The translations under genes were made by a program, and so were the position numbers. Shown here piece by piece: positions 17,481-25,260 of a stretch of 64,000 nucleotides of DNA; positions within the stretch are counted from its first letter, which is position 1; each line of letters opens with the position of its first letter. The stretch is from Granulicella sp963717535 (GTDB taxonomy: Bacteria > Acidobacteriota > Terriglobia > Terriglobales > Acidobacteriaceae): assembly GCA_963717535.1 (NCBI GenBank), contig OY970344.1:372001-436000 (forward strand), written 5' to 3'. The notes under the pieces are model-generated. The model saw only the letters and a list, made by a program, of their open reading frames with translations. It had not been told where the DNA came from and did not search any database.

Positions 17481-17694
17481 CCTTGCGCTGAAATGCCGTC
17501 TTCTTGCCCGCGAAAGAGCTCTTGGCGCGGAAGCTCGCGTTCGATGCGCCGGCTACGGGCTTGGCGCCGGCCGTCTTTTGGGCAGCTTTTTCGAGCGCGG
17601 CCTGCAGCTTCTGCTGCGCAGGGCTGAGGCCAGTCTTACGGGTGGCCGGGGCCGCTTTGGCGGACGGAATGGGCTGGTCGGGCTTCTCGGACAT
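17473..17694 (-). CDS. Small Ala/Lys-rich basic protein, unknown
   Basis: A protein of 73 residues, strongly basic and rich in Ala, Lys and Pro, with no membrane segment. The middle (LSPAQQKLQAALEKAAQK) should be helical. The 3' end overlaps the convergent oxidoreductase gene by 8 bases. Composition resembles small histone-like or nucleic-acid-binding proteins, but nothing specific can be claimed. Confidence 0.5.
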   Translation of the reverse strand: MSEKPDQPIPSAKAAPATRKTGLSPAQQKLQAALEKAAQKTAGAKPVAGASNASFRAKSSFAGKKTAFQRKAT

Positions 17695-17974
17695 ACAGTG
17701 ATCTTCTCACGACCAATGAGGGGCGTTTGCTCGTCCTGTGAGTCATCCCTGGTGAGAGATGATGAGCGTGTAGTCGGAACCAGCGGCTCACGCTGCCTAC
17801 GGTAGAAGTACCTTTCCGGAGGAGGAAAGTGAACCACCTGCAGCTCTGGCGAACTCCTGTGACGGAACCTATAGCATCGCGGAGCAGGAGGGGCTAGGAT
17901 AGGCGCGGAATAAGTGAATCGTAGTCGCAGGTCTCAGCCGAGCGGGGTCTCGGGACCGCGCACGAGGTGCAGCG

Positions 17975-18202
17975 ATGATGACGCAATGTGCGCGAGGCGT
18001 GCTGGTTGTTCTCGGTGTGGTGTTGCTGGCTATGGCGATCCTGCCCCTGACAGCCTTCTTGCCGATTCCTGAACAGTACGAGACTGCGTTTGTCTCCTCC
18101 AAGCTGCTGATGCTTCCTGTGGGCGCGCTTTGCCTGGCGGGTGCTGCGGGATTGTCGGCTAAGCTTGAGCGCCACCGGCGGGGCCACCATAACGGTGTGT
18201 GA
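17975..18202 (+). CDS. Small membrane protein, unknown
   Basis: A predicted protein of 75 residues with two hydrophobic helices (about 7-28 and 40-62) and a basic His-rich tail (LERHRRGHHNGV). Start at the first of two tandem ATGs, weak purine-rich stretch upstream. Codon use resembles its neighbours, but support is limited to the frame and the membrane pattern. Confidence 0.4.
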   Translation: MMTQCARGVLVVLGVVLLAMAILPLTAFLPIPEQYETAFVSSKLLMLPVGALCLAGAAGLSAKLERHRRGHHNGV

Positions 18203-18441
18203 GACGGCTCTGCCGTGGTGTTGGAAGGGGCGGACCAAGCTGCATCGGGTGCGATCTTCCAAGCCGCGTCACCTTGAGTACGTGCTCGGTGCTTCCTGCA
18301 GATGGCCATAGAGATGTCGCCGGTAGGCCGAAATTAGTCGGCTGGCGGCGATTTTCCTTGTTACAAACTGAGCATTGTCCGACACTGCTGTGGGCCGACC
18401 GCGGGTGGTTTGTCGGTGTTGAGTTCTGAAAGGTGATCCTG

Positions 18442-19065
18442 ATGCGACTTGTCCTTCTCGGACTTACTTCTCTTGCTCTGTTGGGGCTAACGGCTCCTAT
18501 GGGTGCTACCACTCTTTTAAGCGAAGACTTCAACGGAGTTGCTGCACAGCTTGGCGTTACCTCGGCGGGAGCCTTCGGCACAATCAACGGAACAAATGTA
18601 GATGTTGTCGGAGTGGCTGACGGGTTTGGGTCCCTCTGCGCGTCGCCCGCGGGAGGCAATTGCGTTGACCTGGACGGCTCGGGCGGCAATCCCATCGGGC
18701 AGCTTCGCTCGAACACCCAGTTCGGCCCCGGGTCCTACCTGCTCAGTTTCGATCTGATCGGCAATGGGCGGGGAGGCACCAGCGCTGCCACCGTAACGTT
18801 TGGGGACTACGACCAGATGTTCACGCTGGGTACGTCGGACACAACGACAGGCATCATTAGCAATAAGTTAGTCACGCTGACCAGCCCCGGCTACCTCCTC
18901 TTTGCGAGCAACGATCCTGCGGGGGATCAGGTGGGACTGGTGCTGGACAACATCACAGTGTCCACAGCCGGATCAACGGGAGTCACGCCGGAGCCCTCCA
19001 GCTTCCTTCTGCTTGGCACAGGCTTGTTGGGGGCTGCAGGCACTTTGCGGAGACGGTTCGCATAA
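18442..19065 (+). CDS. PEP-CTERM sorting domain protein
   Basis: Secreted protein of 207 residues. A signal peptide (MRLVLLGLTSLALLGLTAPMGA) leads into a beta-rich domain with Gly/Asn/Thr bias. It ends with the tripartite PEP-CTERM signal VTPEPSSFLLLGTGLLG plus RRRFA, which is recognised by exosortase/EpsH-type sorting. The ATG at 18442 is preferred over a GTG at 18433 because GAAAGG lies 8 bases upstream. A strong terminator follows. Function probably at the cell surface or in exopolysaccharide matrix. Confidence 0.85.
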   Translation: MRLVLLGLTSLALLGLTAPMGATTLLSEDFNGVAAQLGVTSAGAFGTINGTNVDVVGVADGFGSLCASPAGGNCVDLDGSGGNPIGQLRSNTQFGPGSYLLSFDLIGNGRGGTSAATVTFGDYDQMFTLGTSDTTTGIISNKLVTLTSPGYLLFASNDPAGDQVGLVLDNITVSTAGSTGVTPEPSSFLLLGTGLLGAAGTLRRRFA

Positions 19066-19085
19066 AGTCTTGTGGAACGCTGAAG

Positions 19086-19112
19086 GCCCCGGCTGTGGCC
19101 GGGGCTTCTTCT
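19086..19112 (+). terminator. Rho-independent terminator after PEP-CTERM gene
   Basis: Perfect 8-base stem GCCCCGGC / GCCGGGGC with a TGTG loop, followed by TTCTTCTT, 20 bases after the stop codon. Confidence 0.85.
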
Positions 19113-19194
19113 TGCGCGGGGTTTGGCGCGGTGATCCGTTTTCTCTGAATGGACACTGCCCGGAGCTTGTTTGGTGAGGCGCAACACTGGCCAG

Positions 19195-19226
19195 TGTTGA
19201 ATGAGCAAGGCTTCTTGCATACACTC
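19195..19226 (+). promoter_or_regulatory. Possible sigma-70-type promoter
   Basis: TTGAAT, 17-base spacer, TACACT (19220-19225). A start point 7 bases on would fall at the ATG at 19233, which would make a leaderless message. Pattern only. Confidence 0.3.
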
Positions 19227-19232
19227 CAAACT

Positions 19233-19550
19233 ATGGTATTGAACGATTTTTCGCAGGAGTTCTTGTTTACATTTCGCGGCAACGGTGTGGCTCATGGTCA
19301 GCCCTTGGCTGAGGTGCTGGTCGAGCAGTTGGCCGGCTATGACGTGTCGGTCGCCGGGGATGCATACCGGAGGAACTGGTTCGGCACCGAAGAGGCACTG
19401 GGTCCGATGCTTGCGAAGCTCGGCTTCGAGGACTTCGATGTGAAGGGTGTCCTGGGCGCGCTTGGCAGTCACCGGGACGCCGACCGCAGGTTGGCTGTAA
19501 CGCCGGATCAGTTGGAGGCCGTTGGCTTTCGAGAGTTAGCGGCAGCCTAG
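19233..19550 (+). CDS. Hypothetical protein, no family recognised
   Basis: A protein of 105 residues from ATG 19233 (an earlier in-frame ATG at 19149 would add 28 residues that look non-conserved). Acidic, no signal or membrane segment. It contains AEVLVEQLAGYDVSVAGDAY and ends ..DQLEAVGFRELAAA. Neither start has a clear ribosome-binding site. A promoter-like pair ends right before 19233. Confidence 0.5.
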   Translation: MVLNDFSQEFLFTFRGNGVAHGQPLAEVLVEQLAGYDVSVAGDAYRRNWFGTEEALGPMLAKLGFEDFDVKGVLGALGSHRDADRRLAVTPDQLEAVGFRELAAA

Positions 19551-19669
19551 GTGTGCAGTATGGGGGACGCTCCGGCGGAGTGGGTCAGGGATGTGCCTCC
19601 CGATGAGGGGGCATCCAGAGTAAGCATGCTGAAAAGATAGTTTGTCCTGAGTGAAATAGAGCGATTGCC

Positions 19670-20449
19670 TCAGGGCGAGGTGGCGGCAACCTTGCGGCGG
19701 TCAATCACCGTGTAGCCATTGGGTGGCTGAAAGAACCTTGGGTCCGGTTCATTGGTGCTGAGGTCGGTTACGGTGAATACCTGATGGCCGACCTGAGCCG
19801 CGTCGAGGCTGGAGGCCAGATTAAAGCCGAGATCCGGGCTATAGCTGAACTCGCGGACAGTGGCCATCGGTGCATCATTGCCGAGCACCCCCGCGTTCCA
19901 TGTAGTGGTATCGCGGTAGCTGTGGGCGGGCATGCCGGCGACGCTGGTGGCGCCAAGGTCTTCATGGAGAAACATGCCTTTGCCGCTTTTCAGTGGGCCC
20001 GATCGGAGCCGCACCGGGTCATAGTGCCCGACACCAACGACGGAGGCGCTGACCTCACACACCATTTGGCGCACGATGCAGGTGTAGAACTTGCCCGCGA
20101 TCGGGTCATCAATTTGGATGGCGCTCATCTTGGAAGGAATACCGCTGCCTTTGGGTGTGAGGAGCCAACCCTCCATGTAGATACGGCCGGCGCTATCGCG
20201 CATGATCGGCCGGGAGTTGACCTCGGTGAACGTGCCCCCGTTCCGCAGGGTTTGCACCCACTCGGTATGAAGCGTCAGGCTGAAAGGCGCATTGGGCAAG
20301 TTAGGCACGTAGATGCTTTCGAGCACACCTGTTCCGCCGCCGTCTGTGGGCGTCACGCCCCCGTCCTCCTGGGCGGCAGCCGCCTGGAGACAGAGGAGAC
20401 CAATGTAAGCGCCAAACAGCAGACGACGGGCACGTGACCTGCTACGCAT
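19670..20449 (-). CDS. Exported hypothetical protein
   Basis: A protein of 259 residues from the ATG at 20449. It starts with an Arg-rich N region and a hydrophobic stretch ending AAAAQ (signal peptide). The rest has beta character with motifs such as TEWVQTLRNGGTFTEV and AGMPAHSYRDTT, resembling small periplasmic proteins common in Acidobacteria. AGG lies about 7 bases before this ATG. A start 13 codons earlier is possible but gives a poor signal peptide. Function unknown. Confidence 0.65.
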   Translation of the reverse strand: MRSRSRARRLLFGAYIGLLCLQAAAAQEDGGVTPTDGGGTGVLESIYVPNLPNAPFSLTLHTEWVQTLRNGGTFTEVNSRPIMRDSAGRIYMEGWLLTPKGSGIPSKMSAIQIDDPIAGKFYTCIVRQMVCEVSASVVGVGHYDPVRLRSGPLKSGKGMFLHEDLGATSVAGMPAHSYRDTTTWNAGVLGNDAPMATVREFSYSPDLGFNLASSLDAAQVGHQVFTVTDLSTNEPDPRFFQPPNGYTVIDRRKVAATSP

Positions 20450-20894
20450 GAAAGCACCTGGGCAAACACGGTGGCGCCGGGCTTCCACCGCACTGCGGAA
20501 GTGTAGCGCAGGGTAACCACGTAAGGCGCGATCCTGATGTTCTGGAAGACCGCATCCCTGCGTGTCGCGGACCGATATAGTTATGGCAAAGCCGCCTCGC
20601 GTGTACTAATCCCATTCGACCCAACTAAGGGTAACTTCAGGTAATAGTTACCTTCGCGGGTTACCGGCAGTTACTGGCCGATTATGCTGGGATTTGCATT
20701 TTCTGATCGCAATATGACAACTATGTCAGGCGCTTCTTTGCAGGCAACCCGGCAACAAGGCAAAAAAAATACCACAAAGGGTGTAGACAACACCGAAGAT
20801 TTCTATACAGTCTATTTAGAACCAAGCAGCGCAGATTCAACCGCGAGTTTTTGCGCCGCTCGATCCTCCATCTCAGCCCTTAGGAAAGAACTAA
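20450..20894. other. Divergent intergenic region with GGTAA/TTACC repeats
   Basis: No gene seen. Between 20626 and 20680 lie several GGTAA/TTACC half-sites, including the perfect palindrome GGTAATAGTTACC, then GGTTACC and AGTTACT. They sit about 220-270 bases upstream of the PEP-CTERM gene at 20895. An A8 run and a weak promoter-like pair (TAGACA, then TACAGT 16 bases on, near 20785-20812) follow. Possible operator region; not proven. Confidence 0.4.
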
Positions 20895-21524
20895 ATGCGC
20901 ACTGCAGGTTTTGCCAAGATTGTCCTCGCCCTTGTCGCCGCTGCTCCTTTCACCGCCCCAGCGTTTGCGACTTCCGTTCCGAACGGGACGGTCAGCACGG
21001 TCGGAACGTTCAACCCGACTGTTGACCTGAGCTCAAGCCCTGCAACGTACTCCGCGATGAGCGGCAGCCCGACGTTCGAAGTTTCCGGCATGCTCGGCAG
21101 CAACAATGTCGCCGGGACAACCGGTACCCTCAATGGCACGCTGACCTTCTCCAACAGCATTGGCGCAGTTACCACCGAGACCCTCCCGGACTTCTTCGTG
21201 TTCGCCGACGGTAGCGGCGGAACCTTCAACTTCTCAGTTGCCAGCGTGATGACGAACGCCTTCATCAACACCTCTGCTTCGCAGAGCGTAACGCTCTATC
21301 TGCTCGGTGACACGATCGATACGGCCCTCGGATACACCACCCCCACTCCCACCAGCTTGACCCTGCAGGCGAACAGCACCTCCGGTTCCGCCTTCTCGAC
21401 CTCGGCGACCCTGGCGATCCCGCCTGTCGGCACCGGCGTAACACCTGAGCCGACCAGCCTCGTGCTGCTCGGAACTGGCATGCTCGGTGTGGTTGGTGCA
21501 GCTCGCCGCCGCTTCTCGCTCTAG
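20895..21524 (+). CDS. PEP-CTERM sorting domain protein
   Basis: Protein of 209 residues with a signal peptide (MRTAGFAKIVLALVAAAPFTAPAFA), a Ser/Thr-rich beta domain, and the C-terminal sorting signal VTPEPTSLVLLGTGMLG followed by RRRFSL. AGGAAAG precedes the ATG at good spacing. A second PEP-CTERM substrate 2.5 kb from the first suggests a functioning exosortase elsewhere in the genome; none lies in this window. Confidence 0.85.
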   Translation: MRTAGFAKIVLALVAAAPFTAPAFATSVPNGTVSTVGTFNPTVDLSSSPATYSAMSGSPTFEVSGMLGSNNVAGTTGTLNGTLTFSNSIGAVTTETLPDFFVFADGSGGTFNFSVASVMTNAFINTSASQSVTLYLLGDTIDTALGYTTPTPTSLTLQANSTSGSAFSTSATLAIPPVGTGVTPEPTSLVLLGTGMLGVVGAARRRFSL

Positions 21525-21845
21525 TTCGAATACATCTCGGGCTTGCCCGTTAGACCGGCCCCATCCATCGCGCTTGCGGTGGATGGGGTTTGTATTTGTA
21601 TGACGGCTCGGCGTGCTTCGGGCGTTTGCCACCATAGCGGGATCCTGCGTACCACGAGTGCGCGTGTGGCCTTGTCCCGCGTCGTGGTCGGTTGCCGGTC
21701 TGCGAACGCGAGCCGCTACCTTGGATAGGCATTCAACCCTGGAACCAGAGAGCTAGGTACGCGGCACACACGCCGTGCTCTGGCCCGCAGGTGCCTTCGC
21801 AATATCGATGAGTGCCGCATCCTATGTGAGAGGACGGTGGATGCA
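21525..21845. other. Intergenic region with one terminator
   Basis: Apart from the terminator at 21559-21597 I see no gene, repeat or clear promoter here. Confidence 0.4.
21559..21597 (+). terminator. Terminator after second PEP-CTERM gene
   Basis: Perfect 9-base stem CCCCATCCA / TGGATGGGG (21559-21567 and 21580-21588), then TTTGTATTT. Confidence 0.85.
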
Positions 21846-22199
21846 ATGAAGGCTCTAAGGGCTGCGGTGTTGGTCGGGGTGACTGCGCTGGTTGGGTGTA
21901 CGCGGGCCAGCCGGAGCCCGGATGCGATTCGGAACGACACGGCCAATGTGACTGCGGGGGCGGCGCGGGATGCCAAGGCGGTGGCGCTGGGCGTGGTGGA
22001 TGGACTTCGGCGAAAGGGGCCGGTGAACATCAATAAGGCCAGCAGTGAGGACCTTCAGCGGCTTCCGGGGATTACACCTGGGATCGCGGAGACGATCATT
22101 GCGAATCGGCCGTTTGATAGTGGGTCGGAGTTAGTTCGGCGGCGGATTGTGAGTAAGTCCGAGTATGGCCAGATTGCGGACAAGATCGTGGCTCGGTAG
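21846..22199 (+). CDS. ComEA-like helix-hairpin-helix lipoprotein
   Basis: About 117 residues. The N-terminus is a lipoprotein signal (AAVLVGVTALVGC, lipobox LVGC). The C-terminal 65 residues are a ComEA-type double HhH domain: VNINKASSEDLQRLPGITPGIAETIIANRPF. This domain binds DNA without sequence preference, and in ComEA it works in DNA uptake. ATG 21846 is used; an in-frame GTG 9 bases earlier is too close to the GAGAGG motif. Confidence 0.75.
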   Translation: MKALRAAVLVGVTALVGCTRASRSPDAIRNDTANVTAGAARDAKAVALGVVDGLRRKGPVNINKASSEDLQRLPGITPGIAETIIANRPFDSGSELVRRRIVSKSEYGQIADKIVAR

Positions 22200-22202
22200 A
22201 GA

Positions 22203-22402
22203 GGCGGGTATCCCTCCGCCCCAGGTACTCCTGGTCCAAAGTACGTCTGAATAAGCACTTAGCCTGGTACTTGCGGCCCGGCGAGGGCTTCGGACGGATT
22301 TGGCGTTGTCGGCTTTATTTGCACTGGTATTAGGTTAGCGACTTCGAAGAATTAGTACGCAACTGGACTAGTGAGTCTGGGGGCGGAGATACCCGCCACA
22401 CC
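22203..22402. repeat. Inverted repeat pair (REP doublet) with AAAGTACGT...AAGCACTTA core
   Basis: GGCGGGTATCCCTCCGCCCC (22203) and, inverted, GGGGGCGGAGATACCCGCCA (22379) bound about 200 bases. Inside is CCAAAGTACGTCTGAATAAGCACTTA (22236-22261), whose close copies lie at 35088-35112 and 35115-35140. Layout resembles a paired REP or miniature element. Confidence 0.6.
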
Positions 22403-22417
22403 CTCAGTGGGTTTAAT

Positions 22418-22891
22418 TCAGTCCAGAGTGAAGCGGCGACGGCGGATGTCGAAGGTCGCGAGGATAATGAAGAACACGAGCGCGAGCAGCTGACAGATAG
22501 CAACGACGGGCTCGGTGCCTTTGGGCGCGAACATGTGCAGGGGCGAGATCTTCTGGAACGATTGCACGATGAAGACCAGCACGTTCAGAAACTCTGCTAA
22601 AGCGCAGGTGAGGACGAAGGTTTTGGTCCAGTGCTTGCGGTAGGCGATAAGGGCTATGCCCAGATCTATGAGCGAGACCACGCCGAGCACGATGCCGGGG
22701 GTGATGCCTTTGAACGGGAAAAAGAAGCCGGTCACGCTGGTCGCGATCGTGAAGAGAAGGAAGACGCCGGTCCAGGTTCTCAACGAGCGACCGTATAGCC
22801 AGCCGAGCAGAACGACAAGCCCGGAGACGAGGCCAACGATGCTGATGGCTACATGGATCAAGGTAAGAGGAGACATCGGGGACTGATGCAT
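22418..22891 (-). CDS. Four-helix membrane protein, unknown
   Basis: A protein of 157 residues with four hydrophobic helices (about 9-31, 41-58, 62-84 and 96-115, with a further C-terminal one near 132-150) and an Arg-rich end (DIRRRRFTLD). GGAG stands 8 bases before the ATG. I recognise no family beyond similarity to small acidobacterial membrane proteins. Confidence 0.7.
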   Translation of the reverse strand: MHQSPMSPLTLIHVAISIVGLVSGLVVLLGWLYGRSLRTWTGVFLLFTIATSVTGFFFPFKGITPGIVLGVVSLIDLGIALIAYRKHWTKTFVLTCALAEFLNVLVFIVQSFQKISPLHMFAPKGTEPVVAICQLLALVFFIILATFDIRRRRFTLD

Positions 22892-23040
22892 GGGAGCTCC
22901 GTTCGTGCGTGAGTTTCCGACTGGATCAGAGGCCGGGGTGTCGCGTGTGCGGCGGGGCCGATGTGCTTGGGAGTGGAAAGTGTCTTAGCGTAACACTGAA
23001 ATCGAAGAGGCCGGTGTGATCTTTTGTTGGTTCGTGCCTT

Positions 23041-23095
23041 GCACCCGCGGTCGTGGTGGCTTGGGAGGCGGGCCTTGCACCCGCGCTGGCAGGTC
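23041..23095. repeat. Short tandem-like REP motif CCTTGCACCCGCG
   Basis: CCTTGCACCCGCGGTCGTGGTGGCTTGGGAGGCGGG is followed by a second CCTTGCACCCGCG. The layout parallels the CACCCGCGGTTGTGGTGGGTTGAGATGTGGG units at 26.1 kb, so it is probably a diverged member of that family. Confidence 0.5.
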
Positions 23096-23102
23096 GGTGT
23101 TC

Positions 23103-23414
23103 TCAGCTTTCTCCGTGGAGGGGGTGGCTGGAGTTCTTCACTGGTCTGGTAGTAGCCGTCTTTTCATATGCAGCGATCAGAGTGTCCGCCTCTGCGAGAT
23201 TTTCGTTGATGGCGGGCGCTTTGAGTGAAGCTTCGTGGCTGGCCTGACTGTCCCACACTTCCGTTATCCAGAGAACGTCTTCGTTGGCTGCGTCTTCGGC
23301 GACGATGAAGCTCAGGCAGCCGGGAACAGTGTGCGAGTCTGCACCTCCCATGACTGCGATGAGATCGTTCCGGCGACCCGGGGCTGCGGTGAGTTTGACG
23401 ATGAGACCGTACAT
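23103..23414 (-). CDS. Antibiotic biosynthesis monooxygenase (ABM) domain protein
   Basis: A protein of 103 residues with the ferredoxin-like ABM fold: YGLIVKLTAAPGRRNDLIAV, then VPGCLSFIVAEDAANEDVLWITEVWDSQASHEASL. This matches YgiN/quinol-monooxygenase-like proteins, which act on quinones or detoxify them. The ATG at 23414 is preferred (GAGGG 6 bases upstream). The frame stays open for another 52 codons upstream, but that part is translated REP DNA. Confidence 0.8.
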   Translation of the reverse strand: MYGLIVKLTAAPGRRNDLIAVMGGADSHTVPGCLSFIVAEDAANEDVLWITEVWDSQASHEASLKAPAINENLAEADTLIAAYEKTATTRPVKNSSHPLHGES

Positions 23415-23504
23415 GGCGAACCCTCGGTAGCGGGGATAAGGATAGAGGAACAGGGGCTTCGTGCGTTTCTCTTCTGGCTCGTCACGAAGGTCAGGGCCGA
23501 ACGG

Positions 23505-23530
23505 ATGAGTGGGCCACCCGCCCTGCTGCG
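23505..23530. repeat. REP-like GATGAGTGGGCCACCCGCCC
   Basis: GGATGAGTGGGCCACCCGCC recurs at 24348-24368 and shares GTGGGCCACCCGCC with the repeat cluster at 26.1 kb. Confidence 0.6.
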
Positions 23531-23662
23531 GTTCGTCACGGCGTCTTCGCGAGTCGGCGAGTGCCGACAAACGCTAGGCAGGCCCCGGAGCGGAGGCCAT
23601 AGTGAGAGAGCGCGTGGCTGTGTCTGGGGTGAGGAATCGAAGCGGTCACGCCTGGCAGAGGT

Positions 23663-24055
23663 GTGTTCTTGCGTTTGCGCTCTCTTCGTTGTGTCTCCTG
23701 GCTGCTGATTTTGGGGGCTACGGTCTATGCTCTGCCTGCTACGTGCAGGGCACAAGCAGCGCCAACACCTCCGTCCTGTTGCTTCAGTCTTAGCGGCATC
23801 GGACCCTCAGGGGGCGAGGTCGCGGCCGCGTTGATCGGTGCCGGTGCTGTAATTGGAGTAGGGACCTACTTTCTGGCGCGAGCTCCGCGTTTGACGGGGT
23901 GTGTGGTGAGCCAGGGCGGAGCGCTCGGGCTGCAGGAAACCGCGGCTGGTGATCCGATGTATCTGCTGGAGGGCGAGACCAGCGGACTGCATGCTGGCGA
24001 GCGCGTGAAAGTGATCGGGCGAAAGCACAGGATGCGAATCACCAGAGGGTTTTGA
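23663..24055 (+). CDS. Exported small protein, C-terminus probably frame-shifted
   Basis: Predicted exported protein of 130 residues: signal peptide to CRAQA, then a hydrophobic helix (AAALIGAGAVIGVGTYFLA), then LTGCVVSQGGALGLQ..YLLEGETSGLHAGERVKVIGRKHR, a small beta domain common in acidobacterial proteins. Such domains usually go on with a short tail ending near KDYGxC. Here that tail (RVSRVAKDYGQC) is present in another frame at about 24060-24100, so a base seems lost or gained near 24030. GTG start, weak ribosome site. Confidence 0.6.
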   Translation: MFLRLRSLRCVSWLLILGATVYALPATCRAQAAPTPPSCCFSLSGIGPSGGEVAAALIGAGAVIGVGTYFLARAPRLTGCVVSQGGALGLQETAAGDPMYLLEGETSGLHAGERVKVIGRKHRMRITRGF

Positions 24056-24409
24056 GGGTGAGCCGGGTGGCGAAGGACTACGGGCAGTGCTCCGGGCTCG
24101 CCGCTGCGCCGCCGCTGAGACCTGTGACCCCGTAGTTCGACCTGGTCGTTGTTGAGGTACGGTGGGGTCGGTAACAGCTGAAGGCGATGAAGTGGTGATC
24201 GTTTCAGGTTGGTCGCGCCTTCGGCGACTCGGCGCGGATGCCGCGAACGACACTTCTGGATGCCAAATTCATCGCACAGTCAAGAGCGAGGTGTTTCCCT
24301 CAACTTAGGTTCAGCCCTGAGTAGGTACCTCGCTTTGTCGATTTACCGGATGAGTGGGCCACCCGCCCAGGAAGGGGCCCGTGACGGGACGGCGGTTCTG
24401 GGGCTACAA
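24056..24409. other. Intergenic region with REP and direct-repeat copy
   Basis: Holds the out-of-frame tail of the preceding gene to 24135, the first copy of GGTAACAGCTGAAGGCGATG (about 24168-24196), and a REP-like GATGAGTGGGCCACCCGCCC at 24348-24368. No gene seen. Confidence 0.45.
24168..24196. repeat. Direct repeat, copy 1
   Basis: TCGGTAACAGCTGAAGGCGATGAAGTGGT is matched by GCGGTAACAGCTGAAGGTGATGAGGTGGT at 24845-24873. The two copies bracket the small gene at 24410. Confidence 0.7.
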
Positions 24410-24814
24410 ATGAGGACTATGATCCCCGCGTCCCATGTTTCGCCGTACACCAGCCTGATTAGTTTCCTTATTGGTCTTCCTACCGCGGTCGCTACGTACT
24501 ACCAGGCGTGGAAGGTTCGACAGGAGAATCGGGATCTGCGGGAGAGCCTTTCGTACAGCAGCTTTTGCCTTGAGTTTGTGGTTTCCGATGGAACATCGAT
24601 CAATCTTGTGCCGCTGGATTCGCTACATAGTCTGCCCAGGTCGGGAGATGTGGTCCTGCTGCCTGGAACAGCCGATGGGCGGAATCTGCCCAAGCACAAC
24701 GCGTATCGCGTGCTCCATATTGAGCACCTCTACACTCCGGACGAAGGCTCCCGCGCTTTGGCCGGTCACGCGCATCTAGTGAAGACGGTCGCTCATGTCG
24801 ACCCGGTGGGGTAA
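24410..24814 (+). CDS. Single-pass membrane protein, unknown
   Basis: A protein of 134 residues with one membrane helix (about 12-28, LISFLIGLPTAVATYYQAW), a short charged coiled part (KVRQENRDLRESL) and a C-terminal domain containing SINLVPLDSLHSLPRSGDVVLLPG. No family recognised. The ATG at 24410 is preferred because the upstream open part is translated REP DNA. It lies between two direct repeats about 675 bases apart. Confidence 0.55.
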   Translation: MRTMIPASHVSPYTSLISFLIGLPTAVATYYQAWKVRQENRDLRESLSYSSFCLEFVVSDGTSINLVPLDSLHSLPRSGDVVLLPGTADGRNLPKHNAYRVLHIEHLYTPDEGSRALAGHAHLVKTVAHVDPVG

Positions 24815-25260
24815 GCCGGGCTCGGGGTCGAGATAGAGGGGACGGCGGTAACAGCTGAAGGTGATGAGGTGGTCGTGGCCTTGTGTTTGGTAGCGTCTTA
24901 GACCGGTGGGCACCGGGTTAGCGTACGGTTCCGGTGTGGGATGGAGCTATGGCACTTTCGGTGTCGTGTAGCCCACCTAGTCTGCGGTTTAAGGAAGGGT
25001 ATCCGTGTCCTTGGTGTTCAGGAGATGTGTGTGCCCCATCCGTGACGAAGTCACGGGTAGGATTGGGGCCGTCCAGGCTGCGTCGCCATCCCACCCGTGC
25101 TCGGTGAGGCTGCGCACGGGTGGGGCACAAACGTTTTGGATGGTTTGAGAAGGTGACGGGTAGGCCACCCGTCCACGTCCGGTTTCTGTGGATTGAGAAC
25201 TGGCCAGGTGCCACTTGTGGTTGATTGAGATGTGGTGAACCTGCTGCTAGGCTGGCAACC
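24815..25260. other. Intergenic repeat-rich region
   Basis: Contains the second direct-repeat copy (24845-24873) and several hairpins: CCGTGACGAAGTCACGG (25040-25056), CCCACCCGTGC...GCACGGGTGGG (about 25091-25125) and GACGGGTAGGCCACCCGTC (25155-25174). These are REP-like; no gene seen. Confidence 0.5.

Noticed and set aside
18340..18365. Possible sigma-54 promoter upstream of the PEP-CTERM gene
   Set aside because: TGGCGG...CTTGTT has wrong spacing between GG and GC elements.
18927..19472. 181-residue minus-strand ORF
   Set aside because: Antisense to the PEP-CTERM gene end and a terminator; no features of a real protein.
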